Of a DNA stretch of 64,000 bases, positions 34,425-41,491 are shown piece by piece. Below the pieces are notes generated by a model. The model searched no databases and was not told the origin of the DNA. It saw nothing but the letters and a program-made list of their open reading frames with translations. Positions within the stretch are counted from its first letter, which is position 1. Every line of letters starts with the position of its first letter. Location: the NCBI RefSeq assembly GCF_019972155.1, contig NZ_BOVL01000022.1, forward strand, positions 223,125 to 287,124. The letters are read 5' to 3'. Source of the stretch: Bradyrhizobium sp. RD5-C2. GTDB taxonomy: Bacteria > Pseudomonadota > Alphaproteobacteria > Rhizobiales > Xanthobacteraceae. A program made the position numbers and the translations under genes.

Positions 34425-35827
34425 CGCGCGCCCTCCACGGCAGCACCTGCCGCCGGCGTGATGCCGGCCGCGCGGGCGGGAAGGTCTTTGGTCGGGCCCT
34501 GCTCGCCGGGATGCGGCGGCTGCGCCATCAGCCGCAGGATGTAGATCACCCCCGCGGTGAACACGGCGAAATAGACGATGATGAAGGCGATCAGCGACGA
34601 GCCCACCGCCGGCGCCGCCAGCGGCGATGCCGAATCGGTGGTGCGCAGCAGCCCGTAGACGGTGAACGGTTGCCGCCCGGTCTCGGTGGTGATCCAGCCG
34701 GCGAGCACCGCGATGAAGCCCGCCGGGCCCATCAGGACCGCGAAGCGATGCAGCAGCGGTGACTGGTACATCATGCCGCGCCAGCGCATCAGCAGGCTGA
34801 GCAGGCCGAGGCCGAGGATCAGGAAGCCGAGCCCGACCATGATGCGGAATGCCCAGAAGGTGATCGGCACCGGCGGCCAGTTTTCACGCGGCACGGTGTC
34901 GAGGCCGGCAAGCGGTGCATCGAGCGAATGCTTCAGGATCAGCGACGACAGTTTCGGCACCTCGATCGCGTATTTGACCTTGGCCTCACGCTGGTCGGGC
35001 CAGCCGAACAGGATCAGCGGCGCGCCGTCCTTGTGGCTCTGGAAGTGGCCTTCCATCGCCATCACCTTGGCCGGCTGGTGCTCCAGCGTGTTGAGGCCGT
35101 GCTGGTCGCCGGCGAGGATCTGGATCGGCGCCACCAGGGTCGCCATCCACATCGCCATCGAGAACATCACGCGCGGGCCGGCGAGATGCTGGTCGCGCAA
35201 CAGGTGCCAGGCACCGACCCCGCCGACCACCAGCGAGGTGGTGAGATACGCCGCCAGCACCATGTGCACGAGGCGATAGGGGAATGAGGGATTGAAGATC
35301 ACCTTGAGCCAGTCGGCGGCGACGAACTGGCCGTCGGCATTGACGGCATAGCCAGTCGGCGTCTGCATCCAGGAGTTGGCCGACAGAATCCAGAACGCGG
35401 AGATCAGCGTGCCGATCGCGACCATCAACGTCGCCACGAAATGCAGCCTGGGGCCGACACGTTCGAGCCCGAACAGCATCACGCCGAGGAAGCCGGCCTC
35501 GAGGAAGAATGCGGTCAGGACCTCATAGGCCATCATCGGGCCGATCACCGGCCCAGTCTTGTCGGCAAAGGACGACCAGTTGGTGCCGAACTGGTAGGAC
35601 ATCACGATGCCCGAGACCACGCCCATGCCGAACGCGACCGCGAAGATCTTCAGCCAGTAATTGAACAGGTTGATGTAGACCTCGCGCTTGGTGGCCAGCC
35701 ACAGCGCTTCGAGCACCGCGAGATAGCTCGCAAGCCCGATCGAGAATGCGGGAAACACGATGTGGAACGACATCGTGAAAGCGAATTGCGCGCGGGCGAG
35801 TACGACCGCATCCCAGCCTTCGAACAT
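34421..35827 (-). CDS. cydA: cytochrome bd-type quinol oxidase subunit I, CioA-like
   Basis: A 468-residue heme-bearing subunit. Heme ligands are visible at H22 (TMSFHIVFPAFS) and H188 (RLVHMVLAAY); the quinol loop starts GDQHGLNTLEHQPAKVMAME and contains GHFQSHKDGAPLILFGWPD. The loop is short, and GRQPFTVYG replaces the E. coli form, both features of cyanide-insensitive oxidases. The C-terminal 40 residues are Pro/Ala-rich. The oxidase supports respiration at low oxygen or in the presence of inhibitors such as sulfide, which would suit a sulfur-oxidising strain (inference). Confidence 0.94.
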   Translation of the reverse strand: MFEGWDAVVLARAQFAFTMSFHIVFPAFSIGLASYLAVLEALWLATKREVYINLFNYWLKIFAVAFGMGVVSGIVMSYQFGTNWSSFADKTGPVIGPMMAYEVLTAFFLEAGFLGVMLFGLERVGPRLHFVATLMVAIGTLISAFWILSANSWMQTPTGYAVNADGQFVAADWLKVIFNPSFPYRLVHMVLAAYLTTSLVVGGVGAWHLLRDQHLAGPRVMFSMAMWMATLVAPIQILAGDQHGLNTLEHQPAKVMAMEGHFQSHKDGAPLILFGWPDQREAKVKYAIEVPKLSSLILKHSLDAPLAGLDTVPRENWPPVPITFWAFRIMVGLGFLILGLGLLSLLMRWRGMMYQSPLLHRFAVLMGPAGFIAVLAGWITTETGRQPFTVYGLLRTTDSASPLAAPAVGSSLIAFIIVYFAVFTAGVIYILRLMAQPPHPGEQGPTKDLPARAAGITPAAGAAVEGAR

Positions 35828-35903
35828 GATCCACCACCTGCCGTCGACCTGGCGTGGACCCTACCACGCCAGATGCGACGACGACACAGGGCGGATTGTC
35901 CGA

Positions 35904-36482
35904 TCAGCTATTGGCGTTGAGCAGCCGGGCGACGGTGCGGTCGATCTCGTCATAGCTGCCCTCGCCGGCATGCGAGAACACGATCTTGCCGCTCTGGTCG
36001 ATGACGTATTGCGCCGGCCAATACTCGTTGTGGTAGGCGTTCCAGGTCTGTGAATTGTTGTCCTGCGCCACCGGATAGAGGATGCCGTGCCGCTTCAGCG
36101 CCGCCTGCACGTTGGAGGCCGAATGCTCGAACGGGAATTCCGGCGTGTGGACCCCGATCACGACGAGGCCGCGATCCCGGTACTTTGAATAGAGCTGGGT
36201 GACGTGCGGCAGCGTGTTGACGCAGTTGACGCAGCCATAGGTCCAGAAATCCACCAGTACGACCTTGCCGCGCAAATCGGCGAGCTTCAGCGGCTGCGAA
36301 TTGAACCAGTTGCTGATCCCTGAGAATTCGGGCGCGGCCTGGCTCTGCGCGGTGGTCATCGCGGTCGCCATCGGAACGGGCACGGCCGGCGCGTTGGACT
36401 CGGTGCAGAGGCCGGGGATGACGGCGCCGCCGAGGCCAAGGCCCGCCACCAGCGTGGATACAGCAATCAAGCGCAGGGACAT
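35904..36482 (-). CDS. periplasmic thioredoxin-like protein (TlpA/DipZ-like, CxxC = CVNC)
   Basis: A 192-residue protein with an N-terminal signal (MSLRLIAVSTLVAGLGLGGA). The thioredoxin fold has KLADLRGKVVLVDFWTYGCV with redox cysteines C84 and C87 in WTYGCVNCVNTLPH, then GVHTPEFPFEHSASNVQAAL and WPAQYVIDQSGKIV. The WTYxCxNC form is typical of proteins found with or fused to CcdA/DipZ. It lies 18 bp from the CcdA-like gene upstream, so the membrane protein probably keeps it reduced. Confidence 0.9.
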   Translation of the reverse strand: MSLRLIAVSTLVAGLGLGGAVIPGLCTESNAPAVPVPMATAMTTAQSQAAPEFSGISNWFNSQPLKLADLRGKVVLVDFWTYGCVNCVNTLPHVTQLYSKYRDRGLVVIGVHTPEFPFEHSASNVQAALKRHGILYPVAQDNNSQTWNAYHNEYWPAQYVIDQSGKIVFSHAGEGSYDEIDRTVARLLNANS

Positions 36483-36500
36483 CGATCTCTCCTTATGAGC

Positions 36501-37196
36501 TCACAGGCCGATCTGGCCGTTGGGATAGAACTGGGTCAGCCACGCCACTATCAGCGTGTCGTATTGCAGGTAGGACAGCGCGGCGAAGGCGATGATCACG
36601 ACGCCAAATCCCTGTTGGAGCCGCGGCGCGATCCGCGCCATGCTGCGCACGCGGGTGGTCACGGCCTGCCCGCCATAGGCGATCGCAAGCATCGGGATCG
36701 CGGCGCCGATCGCGTAGGTGACGAGCTGCAGGCTCGCCCACGCCGTATCCTTCGAGGTCGCGACGATGGTCAGGATCGAGCCGAGCACGGGACCGGCGCA
36801 CGGCGTCCAGACCAGGCCGAGCGTCGAGCCGAGCACGAAGCCGCCGAACAGGCTCGGCGACGGCCCGGCCTGACCGAGGCTGCCGGCCGCGCCGGTCAGC
36901 CGGATCGACAGCCACTCGAACGGCACCGGCCAGATCATCAGGAGGCCGAAGCCGGCGAGCAGGATCGCAGCGCCGGTCCGCAACAGGTTGGGATCGAAGT
37001 CGAAGGCGCGCGTGATCGCGCTCAGCAGCAATGCCACCGCAGAGAATGACATCACGAAGCCGAGCGCGATCATCGCGGGCCGCGCTTTGCCGGTCTGGCC
37101 TATCGATACCCCAAGCAGGATCGGCAGCATCGGCAGGGTGCAAGGAGCGGCGACGGTGGCGACACCGGCAAGCAGGGCAAGGGCAAGGCTGAGCAT
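36501..37196 (-). CDS. CcdA/DsbD-like thiol-disulfide transporter
   Basis: A 231-residue membrane protein with six helices. The redox cysteines lie in ATVAAPCTLPMLPILLGVSI and GLVWTPCAGPVLGSILTIV, the paired PCxLP/PCAGP motifs of CcdA. It carries reducing power from cytoplasmic thioredoxin to periplasmic partners, here probably the thioredoxin-like protein encoded next in the operon. The ATG at 37196 begins the first helix directly; earlier in-frame starts add a non-conserved tail. Similar pairs are called SoxV/SoxW in sulfur oxidisers, but the distance to sox (16 kb) leaves this open. Confidence 0.9.
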   Translation of the reverse strand: MLSLALALLAGVATVAAPCTLPMLPILLGVSIGQTGKARPAMIALGFVMSFSAVALLLSAITRAFDFDPNLLRTGAAILLAGFGLLMIWPVPFEWLSIRLTGAAGSLGQAGPSPSLFGGFVLGSTLGLVWTPCAGPVLGSILTIVATSKDTAWASLQLVTYAIGAAIPMLAIAYGGQAVTTRVRSMARIAPRLQQGFGVVIIAFAALSYLQYDTLIVAWLTQFYPNGQIGL

Positions 37197-37481
37197 CGTC
37201 GTCCGTCCATCAGAAGTCCCGGCGCGCCAGAAGGCCGTGCCGGGTACGCCTGATGTTCTTCGCGACGACGGCGTGGCCGTTACGGCCAAGCAATCGCCGG
37301 CGCCGTCACGTCCGTGTGAGACGAGCCGTGCTCAGCCTCACGGCGGCGCGGGTGCTGTTCTGATTCGGACACTCGCTGCGACAAATTAGGACAATCCGGG
37401 AAAGACCGGACAGACTGGCAAATCCTAATCTGCAATCCTCGCTGGCATTTCAACGATGGAACAATTTTGGGGAGTTTCAGT

Positions 37482-37640
37482 GTGCCAGCGTGGTCCCGAG
37501 AGGATGAGGAGCGACTATTGCAGATGCTTCGCGATACCAGCCTAACGCAACGCGAAATCGCCCAAAAGCTGAAGCGTACTGAGGCTGCGGTGAGCGCGCG
37601 ACTGACGGTTATCAGGAGGCGAGCTACGGACGGGGATTAG
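37482..37640 (+). CDS. small Myb/SANT-like helix-turn-helix protein, 52 residues
   Basis: A GTG at 37482 preceded by GGGGAG at eight bases opens a 53-codon frame. The product begins PAWSREDEERLLQMLRDTSL and continues TQREIAQKLKRTEAAVSARL, a trihelical DNA-binding domain of the Myb/SANT or GcrA N-terminal type, ending in RRRA. It consists of little else than the DNA-binding domain, so it may be a small regulator or nucleoid factor. It stands alone in a gene-poor patch. Confidence 0.72.
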   Translation: MPAWSREDEERLLQMLRDTSLTQREIAQKLKRTEAAVSARLTVIRRRATDGD

Positions 37641-37739
37641 ACCACTCAGCGGCGCGGCGAGGCGGCCTCAGCGTTCGTTCCAACGCGCTGATGCGCGCAG
37701 AGGGCCGGGAACCCGTCACAGGAATTAAAGCATAGCCCT

Positions 37740-37853
37740 ATGCGCGGACATGGAGTTGTCGCGGCAACTATGCCCGGTACCATGCAGATGCGGTCCATTC
37801 GCGTGGTTGCCGCTAGGGGTGCGTCACGCACGCGCCCGACAACCAAAGTCTAA
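37740..37853 (+). CDS. doubtful 37-residue frame ending at a terminator
   Basis: ATG at 37740 opens a frame reading MRGHGVVAATMPGTMQMRSI and ending in RTRPTTKV; a strong terminator starts three bases after its stop. No good ribosome-binding site is seen. The stretch may instead be the body of a small RNA ending at that terminator. Confidence 0.22.
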   Translation: MRGHGVVAATMPGTMQMRSIRVVAARGASRTRPTTKV

Positions 37854-37856
37854 ACT

Positions 37857-37895
37857 AGGCCCCGGCGGCTTGCCCGCTCTGGGGCCTTTTTTCTT
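37857..37895 (+). terminator. Rho-independent terminator
   Basis: AGGCCCC and GGGGCCT form a 7-bp stem, extended inward by CGGC/GCxC-like pairs, followed by TTTTTTCTTCT. It ends a transcript that runs rightward through 37482-37853. Confidence 0.8.
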
Positions 37896-38134
37896 CTCTC
37901 TTGCCCATCCACCCGCGCCGGCCGTCTCTGTGGCGGAGACGACCGGCGACGAGCTTTGGGCCGTTGTCCCGTGCTGAGTGAGATAGGCGGCCCAGGTTGC
38001 GAGCTACACGATGCAAATCGGGAAAGCATGTCCGGGTCACTACGCGCTCATGCACAACAACGTGCATTAGGAACAGCTGTGCAGCCGCGTGGTTGATCAG
38101 CGATCCGGTGCCTGGAACGGACAGCACTTGGACA

Positions 38135-38172
38135 CGGCCTCAGCGTTCCCCCGGCGCTGGGGCCGTTTCTTT
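38135..38172 (+). terminator. Rho-independent terminator
   Basis: CGGCCTCAGCG and CGCTGGGGCCG form an 11-bp stem with one G-T pair and a nine-base loop, followed by TTTCTTT. No protein gene is seen just upstream, so it suggests an unannotated short transcript between 37900 and 38135. Confidence 0.65.
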
Positions 38173-38543
38173 GGATGCTCGCGGAGGAAAAGAACGCTCC
38201 AGGATCGTCAGTTTCTGGCGGCTGCCAACTGAGGCGGCCTCATATTGAGCGGCCCCAGCAACCTTGGGGGGCCATGGGGGCCGGTGCTGGGGCCATCTAC
38301 CGGCCCGTTTGGTGCGTGCGGGCCAGGTGGGCTTTCGTCAAATCAATAGAGCAACTGCAGCTATTGCGACCGGGCACAATCCCAATACGATGATGCCCGC
38401 GCGGAAAAGAACTTCGGACATAGGACGCACCCTCAATGAGGGTCTAAGCTATGTTAGTGGTGCAGCCACGCCCAGTGCAGTCCGTGCCACTTTCGTCCGC
38501 CCCGTAATCTTACGGGAAAAGCCCTCACCACGGTGGCACCGCG

Positions 38544-38729
38544 CTAGACAATTTCGATAGCCGGCTCGCTGCCGGCAATCGCGTGATCATCACTCACGCG
38601 CGCAATCCGCCGGGGGACAGCACCTGATACGATCAACCAGGTTTCGGGGTGCGCTCCATCTCCGATGACAACAGTCGTGTCCTGATCTTGGATCGCTTGG
38701 AGCACCTGTATTAGTTCACGGACTGTCAC
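38544..38729 (-). CDS. small conserved-looking protein, 61 residues, phage-island type
   Basis: A GTG at 38729 stands eight bases after GGGAGG. The product reads VTVRELIQVLQAIQDQDTTV then VIGDGAHPETWLIVSGA and ends EPAIEIV. The pattern ELIxxLxxxDxDxxVVI is common among small proteins of phages and genomic islands that lack known function. It lies in the gene-poor patch downstream of the HTH gene. Earlier in-frame starts give a Cys/His-rich, unlikely N-terminus. Confidence 0.6.
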   Translation of the reverse strand: MTVRELIQVLQAIQDQDTTVVIGDGAHPETWLIVSGAVPRRIARVSDDHAIAGSEPAIEIV

Positions 38730-39327
38730 CTGAATGTCCTCCCGAGAACGAGGGGCGACAATCCTATGGCACAAACTGCATATGGCCCATAAAAATCTGT
38801 GATGGGTATAGAACGCCAAATTATAACATCGACATCGCGGCGTGCGAGTTCCGTTCACCCACACGGAGAACCTCGGTAACCCCTCTGCTCTGTGGATCAG
38901 GAACGGATGGCGTCCAATCGAAATCTTTGTGCCTAGAACGATGAATAGGCCTTCTCGGCAGTCCTGCGGAAAACATCGGTTCCGGCCATCGTTTCCGTTC
39001 GTTTAATCCGAACCAGGACACTCCAAGAATCAACTTGGGACACGGGGGCTTACAGCACCGCGGCGCGCCAAAAACAGAGCGACCCGGCTGGGGGGCATCC
39101 CGGCCGGGTCGTTGGAGGTTACTTGGGAGGTTAGAACTTAAGGAGGTATCGAAACCTGGGTCAGTGAATTGGGGTTCGGGTTGCGTCGTTGGATATCGGT
39201 ATAGAGATCGCGTTTTTCCGGGTGATGTCGTCGATTGTTTCAATTGTTTCGTCGCCGAACTTTTTTGGCTTCGTGGACAACTATCCGGACGCTTGATCTC
39301 CTTCTAAATAATTGAATTTGCTTTGCT
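38730..39327. other. intergenic stretch, no credible gene
   Basis: Frames on both strands here are short and compositionally odd. The only clear signal is the minus-strand terminator at 39070-39111. The part next to the sigma-factor gene (39170-39320) is A/T-rich. Confidence 0.45.
39070..39111 (-). terminator. Rho-independent terminator, minus strand
   Basis: CGACCCGGC and GCCGGGTCG form a perfect 9-bp stem; on the minus strand it is followed by CTCTGTTTTTGG. It lies 217 bp after the stop of the ECF sigma gene and is the best candidate for its transcript end. Confidence 0.7.
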
Positions 39328-39939
39328 TTAGGCCGCGACGCTGTCCACGCCGGCGCCCCTCAGGAGGTCGGCGAGCTGCTTGCGGGCATAGAACATGCGG
39401 GTCTTTACCGTGCTCTGCGGGATACCGATGATCTGGCCGGCCTCCTCGACCGACTTCTCATGGTAGTAGACCAGATTGATGATCTCGCGGTGGGCCGGCG
39501 ACAGCTTGGCGACGCAGGCGCGCAGGATCTCGCTGGTGGTGGCGCGATCGAGCGAGGTTTCCGGCGTGTCGGCACCGTCGGCGATCTCCAGCACGTCGTC
39601 CTGGTCGATGTCCTCATGCCGGCGCTGGCGCAGTGCGGTCAGCGCCTTGAAGCGGGCGATCGACAGCAGCCAGGTCGAGACCTGCGAGCGGCCCTCGAAC
39701 TGGGCCGCGGTGCGCCAGACGTCGAGGAACACCTGGCTCACCAGGTCCTCGGCCATCGTGGTGTCGCGCACCATGCGGAGCACGAAGCGGTAAACCCGCA
39801 CGTTGTGACGGGCATAGAGCGTGTGCATCGAGGTGCGGTTATTCTTGGCGATATGCGCGAGCAGCGTTTCATCCGAGGTCGCGCGTGCAGCGTCGATGTG
39901 CTTCTTGGCTGCAGAGTTGATGGCGATGACGTTCGGCAT
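39328..39939 (-). CDS. ECF-type RNA polymerase sigma factor
   Basis: A 203-residue sigma-70 family protein. Region 2 reads HNVRVYRFVLRMVRDTTMAE and DLVSQVFLDVWRTAAQFEGR, then STWLLSIARFKALTALRQRR; region 4 reads LSPAHREIINLVYYHEKSVE and EAGQIIGIPQSTVKTRMFYA. Both promoter-contact regions are complete. No anti-sigma gene adjoins it, unlike most ECF factors. The upstream region contains a perfect 11-bp hairpin (40052-40080). Target genes cannot be told. Confidence 0.93.
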   Translation of the reverse strand: MPNVIAINSAAKKHIDAARATSDETLLAHIAKNNRTSMHTLYARHNVRVYRFVLRMVRDTTMAEDLVSQVFLDVWRTAAQFEGRSQVSTWLLSIARFKALTALRQRRHEDIDQDDVLEIADGADTPETSLDRATTSEILRACVAKLSPAHREIINLVYYHEKSVEEAGQIIGIPQSTVKTRMFYARKQLADLLRGAGVDSVAA

Positions 39940-40051
39940 GACAGGCTCCCAGTTCGCCGTTGGGCGGCGGTTCGTTGGGAGAAACGTTAGTTAGCGCCCG
40001 TTTCCGGATGTCTGCGCGAAAAGCGGAAAATGGTTTCGTGACCGGGAGAAT

Positions 40052-40080
40052 TGTTTCGTCGCGGCCTCGGCGACGAAACA
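40052..40080. repeat. perfect 11-bp hairpin between acyltransferase and sigma gene
   Basis: TGTTTCGTCGC and GCGACGAAACA flank a seven-base loop. It lies about 95 bp after the stop of the acyltransferase gene and about 110 bp before the sigma-factor start. No T-run follows, so it may be an operator, an RNA structure or a weak terminator. Confidence 0.5.
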
Positions 40081-40174
40081 TTCGGGACCAAAAAGCCAGT
40101 CATTTCAATGTACGGAAAATTGGAACGGGCCGATTCGCCTGCGGTGGAACGAATCCGGGCCATGACTTTCGGCA

Positions 40175-41266
40175 CTATTCGGCCGCCTGTAGCGCGGGCG
40201 CTGCCTTTTTCGGGGCAATCCAGAACGCATCGGGCCGCTCGAACAGGAAATTGGCCCGGACTGCCAGCGCCAGCCGCCAGATCAGGAGGGAGCCTGCGAC
40301 GCCGATCGCGGTGACGATCAGCGAGACCCAGCCGATGTCGTGGATGACATCGAACCGCAGCAGAAGGGTGCGTGACGCGGCCATCGGCAGGAAGAAGGCC
40401 AGATAGATCACGATCGAGTGCTCGCCGCAGAAGCGCAGGAAGCCGAGCCAGTGCGCGCGCGCCAAGAGCGTGCCGGTCACGATGATCGCGCAGGCACCGG
40501 CGAGGCCGAGCGCCAGCGAGACGACCGGCCATTCGCTGACATCGAGCGCGACCAGGCCGCCATTGACGAGCGCCCAGAGCCCGAGCCCGAGCAGTGCAAA
40601 TGCCGGCCGCGCCCGCGCGCGGTCCGACAGCGCGAACACGTAGGCAGCGAGCACATAGCCGGTGAAGAAGTAGACGAAGCGGGCGCAGAACTCGTCGATC
40701 ACGGTCCAGCCGGTCACGACATGCGCGCTCTCCAGCGCCGCCGCGACCAGCCAGATCGCGAGCGGGTGGATGTTGCGCGTGAGCTTGGTGACGACGAAGA
40801 AGATCGGCAGCAGATAGATGAACCACAGCGTGCCGAACGGCTCAATGAAGGCCTCGAGATATTGCAGCCCGACCGCGGCCCAGCCCGCCTCGGCGGCCAG
40901 CGACGGCGCTTTGAAGCCGAACTGGATCGTCACCCACAGCACGTAGAAATAGGCGAAGTGCATCACCTTGCGGTCGAGATAGGTGCGCCAATCGCGATCG
41001 ATCACGACAGACAGGAACAGCCCCGAAATCAGGAAGAAGTCCGGCATCCGGAACGGCTTTGCGAACACCACGACATAATGCATGAAGCCGGTCTGCTCGG
41101 CGGCCTTCTCGACCCCCAGCACCGAATGCATCATCACGACCATGACGATGCAGATGCCCTTGGCATAGTCGACCCAATCGACGCGCGCGGCCGCGTTCCC
41201 AAGTGATCGATCAAGTGATCGATCAAGGGAACGATCTGTCGCAGCCTGTGTGCCGTTTGTGGTCAT
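40175..41266 (-). CDS. acyltransferase 3 / OpgC-like membrane protein
   Basis: A 363-residue protein with about ten hydrophobic segments. The family start WVDYAKGICIVMVVMMHSVL carries the conserved D/H pair, and RMPDFFLISGLFLSVVIDRD followed by FGTLWFIYLLPIFFVV are typical of acyltransferase 3 enzymes that acetylate or succinylate cell-surface glycans. The N-terminus contains DRSLDRSLDRSL, encoded by three 12-bp tandem units (41201-41236). Substrate unknown. Confidence 0.88.
   Translation of the reverse strand: MTTNGTQAATDRSLDRSLDRSLGNAAARVDWVDYAKGICIVMVVMMHSVLGVEKAAEQTGFMHYVVVFAKPFRMPDFFLISGLFLSVVIDRDWRTYLDRKVMHFAYFYVLWVTIQFGFKAPSLAAEAGWAAVGLQYLEAFIEPFGTLWFIYLLPIFFVVTKLTRNIHPLAIWLVAAALESAHVVTGWTVIDEFCARFVYFFTGYVLAAYVFALSDRARARPAFALLGLGLWALVNGGLVALDVSEWPVVSLALGLAGACAIIVTGTLLARAHWLGFLRFCGEHSIVIYLAFFLPMAASRTLLLRFDVIHDIGWVSLIVTAIGVAGSLLIWRLALAVRANFLFERPDAFWIAPKKAAPALQAAE
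41201..41236. repeat. 12-bp tandem repeat, three units, in acyltransferase 5' end
   Basis: AAGTGATCGATC occurs twice in tandem, followed by the variant AAGGGAACGATC. Because the unit is 12 bp it adds or removes four residues (DRSL) without breaking the frame. Confidence 0.85.
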
Positions 41267-41491
41267 CCTTGTCCTGTTCCGGCGTGATCGGGCTCATCAT
41301 CGGCCCGATCTGTTGCTTTCTCCTTTACCCATACAAATGATGTGCCGCCGAAGGCGGCCCTTTCTCCGGTTCCCTGTAATCGGCGAATGGTCTAAGAGGC
41401 CCGGAAATCCCAAGAGAATCCCGAGAGAATCCGGGGTTCGTTAACCACAGGGAGGCAGGTCGGCCGAGCGCCGCTGCCGCGATGAGACCGC

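Larger units (their letters stand above)
37641..38543. other. gene-poor accessory patch with two terminators
   Basis: No long coding frame is credible here. Two Rho-independent-type terminators (37857-37895 and 38135-38172) and a further GGCCCCAGCA/TGCTGGGGCC inverted pair at about 38252-38317 are present. Together with a small HTH gene before and a small gene after, this looks like a remnant of transferred DNA or a site for small RNAs. Base composition is visibly less GC-rich than that of the flanking genes. Confidence 0.45.

Noticed and set aside
38821..39243. Minus-strand 140-codon frame
   Set aside because: It crosses the terminator at 39070-39111, is Pro/Arg-rich and has no ribosome-binding site.
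37400..39330. Prophage
   Set aside because: Two phage-like small genes occur, but no integrase, capsid, terminase or attachment site was seen.
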